From Campylobacterales bacterium (lineage in GTDB: Bacteria > Campylobacterota > Campylobacteria > Campylobacterales > QNZT01): a stretch of 10,732 nt of DNA. Shown here in pieces: positions 7,540 through 10,732 of the stretch. The translations under genes were made by a program, and so were the position numbers. The number at the start of each line of letters is the position of its first letter. The stretch's first letter is position 1. The notes under the pieces were generated by a model. It made no database searches. It worked only from the letters and a program-made list of their open reading frames with translations, and was not told the DNA's origin. The stretch covers positions 1 through 10,732 of the forward strand of contig JALULO010000123.1 of assembly GCA_027056215.1 (NCBI GenBank). The letters run 5' to 3'.

Positions 7540-9216
7540 ATGAATAAAGAAGACGAGATTGCTAAAATTCCAGTTACTGATATCGCTGGAAGATTGGCAA
7601 AAACATTTATATATAATCCTTTAACGCCTATTCTTGCTGTCTTTTTATTGGCTGTTGGATATTTGTCTTTAGTTGTAATGCCACGTGAAGAAGATCCCCA
7701 GATTGCGATTAGTGGAGGAACAATTATCGTACCACTTCCAGGTTCTACCCCTGAAGAAATCGACAATATTATTGTTAAACCATTAGAACGGAAACTGCGT
7801 GAGATTTCGGGCTTAAAGCATATTTACGGAATGGCAACCGATAATGTTGGTATTATCAATGTTATGTATACGATTGGTGAGAATCGTGAAGATTCAAATC
7901 TTAAGTTATATGATAAGGTGATGCAAAATATGGATCAGTTACCAAAAGGTGCGATGCAGCCACTGATTAGACCTTTTGATATTGATATTGATATTCCTAT
8001 TTTGACTTTTGCATTTTATTTAAAAGATGGATCACCCTTAAATCGTGTTGATCTCTTTAAAAAAGTTCGTAAGATTCAAAATGATTTTAATGCTGTAAAA
8101 AATGTTTCTAAAACGACACTAAAAGGTGAACATAAAGAACAATATAATATAAAAGTTGATTTGTATAAACTTTCAGGATATCACCTTTCGTTAGGGCAAA
8201 TTATGAAAGCTGTACAGGCACTTGCAGTCAATGTACCTGATGTTAAGGGACGGACAAAAGACAATGAATTGACAATATTTGGCATTAAAAATGCCATTAA
8301 TAGTGTTGAAGATGTTAAAAATGTAATTGTTGCTTCTTATATGAATTCTCCAATATATCTTAAAGATGTTGCAACTGTTGAAGATTCATATGACGTTCAA
8401 AATTATAAATCTGCTGAAATTATAAAAAGGAAAGAAACCAAATTAGCCAAAGATGAAGAGACAAAAGAAGAAAGTCTAGGTAAGTTTGGAGAAAAAAAAG
8501 AGCAGATAACCCTTGGAGTGGCTAAATTGAAAGGGACAAATGCTGTGTTCGTTGCCGAAGCTGTTATGGACGAGTTGAAAAAATATCAAGACGAATTGGC
8601 GAAAGACGGTATAGGTTATGTTGTGACTCGAAACTATGGTGTTAGAGCAGATGAGGCTGTTAATGAACTTGTGCACCATCTTGTTATTACGATTTTGATT
8701 ATTGCACTTGTGTTAGTCCTTGCACTTGGATGGAGAGAATCACTGATTGTGTCATTTACTGTACCTGCAATTTTGGCTGTAACGTTATTTATAGCTTATC
8801 TAACAGGACAGACGATAAATAGAATTACATTGTTCGCCTTTTTGTTGAGTTTAGGATTGCTGGTGGATGCTGCGATTATTGTTATTGAAAACATTCATAG
8901 ACACATGCACGATCATGATGCAGCACAAAGAGATATAGATGAGATTATGGTAACTGCAACGGATGAAATTGGTGCACCGACAAATATTGCAACATTGGCT
9001 ATCATTTTAACTATGGTTCCAATGGCCTTTGTTGGTGGGATGATGGGTGCATTTATGAAGCCAATACCTTATAATGTACCGGTAGCACTTTTTGCTTCTT
9101 TAGTTGTAGCATATATATTTACTCCTTATTTGGCAAATAAGATGCTTAAAAAACCGAAGTTACATCATCATCAACACCATTTTCAAAAAGATAATAAAGA
9201 CGGGGATCATTCATGA
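7540..9216 (+). CDS. RND efflux transporter, N-terminal half (TM1-TM6)
   Basis: First half of a proton-driven RND inner-membrane pump. The 558 residues cover TM1 (about 28-47), the first periplasmic porter region (48-375), then TM2 (380-398), TM3 (402-422), TM4 (429-450), TM5 (481-503) and TM6 (509-533). The MPREEDPQI motif after TM1 and the GENREDSNLKLYDKVMQNMD segment (113-132) place it in a divergent AcrB/CusA-like subfamily. TM4 reads LLVDAAIIVIEN: one relay Asp (D443) followed by Ala, as in CusA/CzcA, where AcrB has Asp-Asp. A charged Lys/Glu-rich stretch fills 293-322. His-rich segments occur after TM4 (H453, H455, H457, H459) and in the C-terminal tail (H542-H547). AAAGGA (7528-7533) precedes the ATG. 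A whole RND protein is about 1,000-1,100 residues; here it ends in the cytoplasmic linker before TM7, and the remainder is on the next ORF. Confidence 0.92.
   Translation: MNKEDEIAKIPVTDIAGRLAKTFIYNPLTPILAVFLLAVGYLSLVVMPREEDPQIAISGGTIIVPLPGSTPEEIDNIIVKPLERKLREISGLKHIYGMATDNVGIINVMYTIGENREDSNLKLYDKVMQNMDQLPKGAMQPLIRPFDIDIDIPILTFAFYLKDGSPLNRVDLFKKVRKIQNDFNAVKNVSKTTLKGEHKEQYNIKVDLYKLSGYHLSLGQIMKAVQALAVNVPDVKGRTKDNELTIFGIKNAINSVEDVKNVIVASYMNSPIYLKDVATVEDSYDVQNYKSAEIIKRKETKLAKDEETKEESLGKFGEKKEQITLGVAKLKGTNAVFVAEAVMDELKKYQDELAKDGIGYVVTRNYGVRADEAVNELVHHLVITILIIALVLVLALGWRESLIVSFTVPAILAVTLFIAYLTGQTINRITLFAFLLSLGLLVDAAIIVIENIHRHMHDHDAAQRDIDEIMVTATDEIGAPTNIATLAIILTMVPMAFVGGMMGAFMKPIPYNVPVALFASLVVAYIFTPYLANKMLKKPKLHHHQHHFQKDNKDGDHS
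9202..9206 (+). promoter_or_regulatory. Putative ribosome binding site for the second RND ORF
   Basis: GGGGA lies inside the end of the first RND ORF, 6 bases before the ATG at 9213. It supports independent or coupled initiation of the second half. The same G run is where one added base would fuse the two frames, so it is ambiguous evidence. Confidence 0.4.
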
Positions 9217-10732
9217 AGTGGCTAGAAAAATTTATATTTAATGTTAACGGGGCACGTAAAAAGCGTTTGATGGTTATTATCTTGACTTTTGTGGCACTTG
9301 GTGCTTCTATTATGATGTTACCCGCAAAATTGGTTTTGGCAAGAATGCTTCCAGGAAAAAGTGCAAATACATTTTCAATTTATGTAGATGCACCATCTGG
9401 AAGTTCTATTGAGCAAACGCATCAGATTACCGATTGTGTGATTAATATTTTAACGAAAGAAAAAGCTGTTGTAAATAGTGAAGTTTTTTTAGGACAGGGA
9501 TCACCTCTAGATTATGCGGGTTTAGTAAAAGGATCTTCGTTAAAACAGGGTGAAAATATGGCTGAAATTGTTGTTAATTTGACTGATAAACATCATAGAG
9601 AAGAGCCTTCTTACCTCATGGTTCAGAGACTGCGACCTTTAATACAATCAAAATGTCAGACGATGTTACCTGAAACAAGTATAAAGATGATTGAACAACC
9701 TGCCGGTCCACCTACTATGGCTTCTATAGTTGTAGAAGTTTATGGTGAAAATGGAAAATCTATCCGAAGTATGGCGGAAAAAGTCAAAGACATTTTGGTA
9801 AGTACAGATGGTTTGGTTGATGTAGATATTATGGAGGATGAACTTTATACAAAATATGAATTGATGGCGGATTCAGAAAAAGTAGCAAGATCTGGCGTAT
9901 CATTGGAGCAATTAAATAAGATACTATATCTTGGGTTTGAAGGAATGGGTGTTGCCGTTAAAAATTCACAAAATTCTCCTGATCAAATACCACTTTTTGT
10001 TGTTCTTGACAAATCTAGAAAACTTGATGATAGATCACGTGATGCCTTAGATGCAAAACTCTCTTCCTTGCGTTTGATGAATCAAAGAGGGATGATGGTT
10101 CCTGTAAACGAACTTGTTAATATTGTGAAAGTTCATAATTCACCAACCATCTTTTCTAAAGATTTGAAAAAAATGTTAAATGTGCTTGCTGAAACAGATA
10201 TGAAATCTCAACTTTATCCGCTATTAGATGCAAGAGAGAAGATGATTAAAAAATTCTCAAAAGATTATAATGTTACAAAAGAGCCAGGTATGTCTACATA
10301 TATGTTTGATTTACATTTGGTAGATAAGAAGACAGGTGAAAAGTATCTTTTGCGATGGGACGGTGAGATGAAAGTCTCGCTTGATACGTTTAGAGATTTG
10401 GGTGGTGCTTTTATTGCTGCATTGCTTTTGATCTTTTTACTACTGGTTATTTACTATAAAAGTTTTGCAATCAGTGGTATCATTCTTGGTGGTAGCTTCC
10501 TTTCCATTATCGGCGTTATTATTGGTCACTGGATAGCAGATTTAGTAACAACTGATACTTTCTTTTTAACAGCAACGTCTTTGATTGGATTTATTGCTTT
10601 GATGGGAATTAGTTCAAGAAATTCACTTCTATTAATCGATTTTACGAAGTCACTGATGAAAGATAAAGGGATGGAAAAACGTGAAGCGATTGCAGTGGCA
10701 ACAGCAACAAGAGCAAAACCCATCTTTTTAAC
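9213..10732 (+). CDS. RND efflux transporter, C-terminal half (TM7 onward), 3' truncated by window edge
   Basis: This frame is open from the ATG at 9213 to the window edge (506 full codons) and has no stop. It overlaps the previous ORF as ATGA, one frame back. It begins MKWLEKFIFNVNGARKKR, a cytoplasmic amphipathic lead into TM7 (about 18-37). The second periplasmic porter region follows (38-395), including EQPAGPPTMASIVVEVYG (161-178) and LRWDGEMKVSLDTFRDLG (380-397), which I recognise from single-chain RND permeases of this subfamily. TM8 is at about 396-414, TM9 at 419-439 and TM10 at 449-475, the last containing GISSRNSLLLIDF (465-477). The final RAKPIFL matches the conserved R-RPI-L motif before TM11, so about 70-100 residues lie outside the window. 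It complements the N-terminal half exactly, with no duplicated or missing segment. Whether the gene is naturally split or frameshifted is open. Confidence 0.9.
   Translation, partial: MKWLEKFIFNVNGARKKRLMVIILTFVALGASIMMLPAKLVLARMLPGKSANTFSIYVDAPSGSSIEQTHQITDCVINILTKEKAVVNSEVFLGQGSPLDYAGLVKGSSLKQGENMAEIVVNLTDKHHREEPSYLMVQRLRPLIQSKCQTMLPETSIKMIEQPAGPPTMASIVVEVYGENGKSIRSMAEKVKDILVSTDGLVDVDIMEDELYTKYELMADSEKVARSGVSLEQLNKILYLGFEGMGVAVKNSQNSPDQIPLFVVLDKSRKLDDRSRDALDAKLSSLRLMNQRGMMVPVNELVNIVKVHNSPTIFSKDLKKMLNVLAETDMKSQLYPLLDAREKMIKKFSKDYNVTKEPGMSTYMFDLHLVDKKTGEKYLLRWDGEMKVSLDTFRDLGGAFIAALLLIFLLLVIYYKSFAISGIILGGSFLSIIGVIIGHWIADLVTTDTFFLTATSLIGFIALMGISSRNSLLLIDFTKSLMKDKGMEKREAIAVATATRAKPIFL

Noticed and set aside
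7978..7995. GATATT repeated three times in tandem
   Set aside because: It encodes DIDIDI in the porter domain. It keeps frame, is too short for phase variation, and lies where family members already have an Asp/Ile-rich segment.
10526..10723. Minus-strand frame at the right edge
   Set aside because: It is antisense to RND TM9-TM11 coding sequence, which is clearly the real frame; its hydrophobicity mirrors that strand.

Overview
The window looks like chromosome from a Campylobacterota (epsilonproteobacterial) bacterium. It is AT-rich, every gene is on the + strand, and spacing is tight. The order aroA - ispH - rpsA - small membrane protein - serA is the one I recall from Campylobacter jejuni and relatives. 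The TolC/MFP/RND proteins resemble those of sulfur-oxidising relatives such as Sulfurimonas or Sulfurovum, but I cannot fix the genus from sequence alone.

Left block (1-5166): a housekeeping operon. It starts inside aroA (5' end missing; shikimate pathway). ispH follows with an 11-base overlap (last step of the MEP isoprenoid pathway). rpsA has six S1 domains and its own likely sigma-70 promoter laid over the ispH stop codon. Three bases later comes an 84-residue single-pass membrane protein of unknown role, then serA (first step of serine synthesis). Gaps are -11, 39, 3 and 8 bases.

Middle gap (5167-5278): 112 bases, the only sizeable non-coding stretch. It holds an imperfect 11-bp inverted repeat whose left arm overlaps a good Shine-Dalgarno sequence. 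That Shine-Dalgarno precedes a doubtful 20-codon ORF. A plausible sigma-70 promoter for the next operon follows.

Right block (5279-10732): a tripartite efflux operon. It encodes a TolC-type outer-membrane channel, a short periplasmic adaptor (MFP), and an RND inner-membrane pump carried on two ORFs that overlap by 4 bases (ATGA). The first pump ORF carries TM1-TM6 and the first porter region. The second carries TM7 onward and runs off the right edge while still open. Together they align over one normal RND polypeptide. The split lies in the cytoplasmic TM6-TM7 linker, so topology is preserved, but one extra base in a GGGG run would fuse the two ORFs. The first half has two histidine-rich cytoplasmic segments and a single-Asp (D-A) proton-relay motif, as in heavy-metal RND pumps. 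No regulator gene lies in the window, and the substrate cannot be read from the sequence.

No tRNA, rRNA, CRISPR array, insertion sequence or sign of recent transfer was seen. Nothing amounts to a clearly new system. The split, His-rich RND pump and the inverted-repeat leader before it are the points most worth checking.
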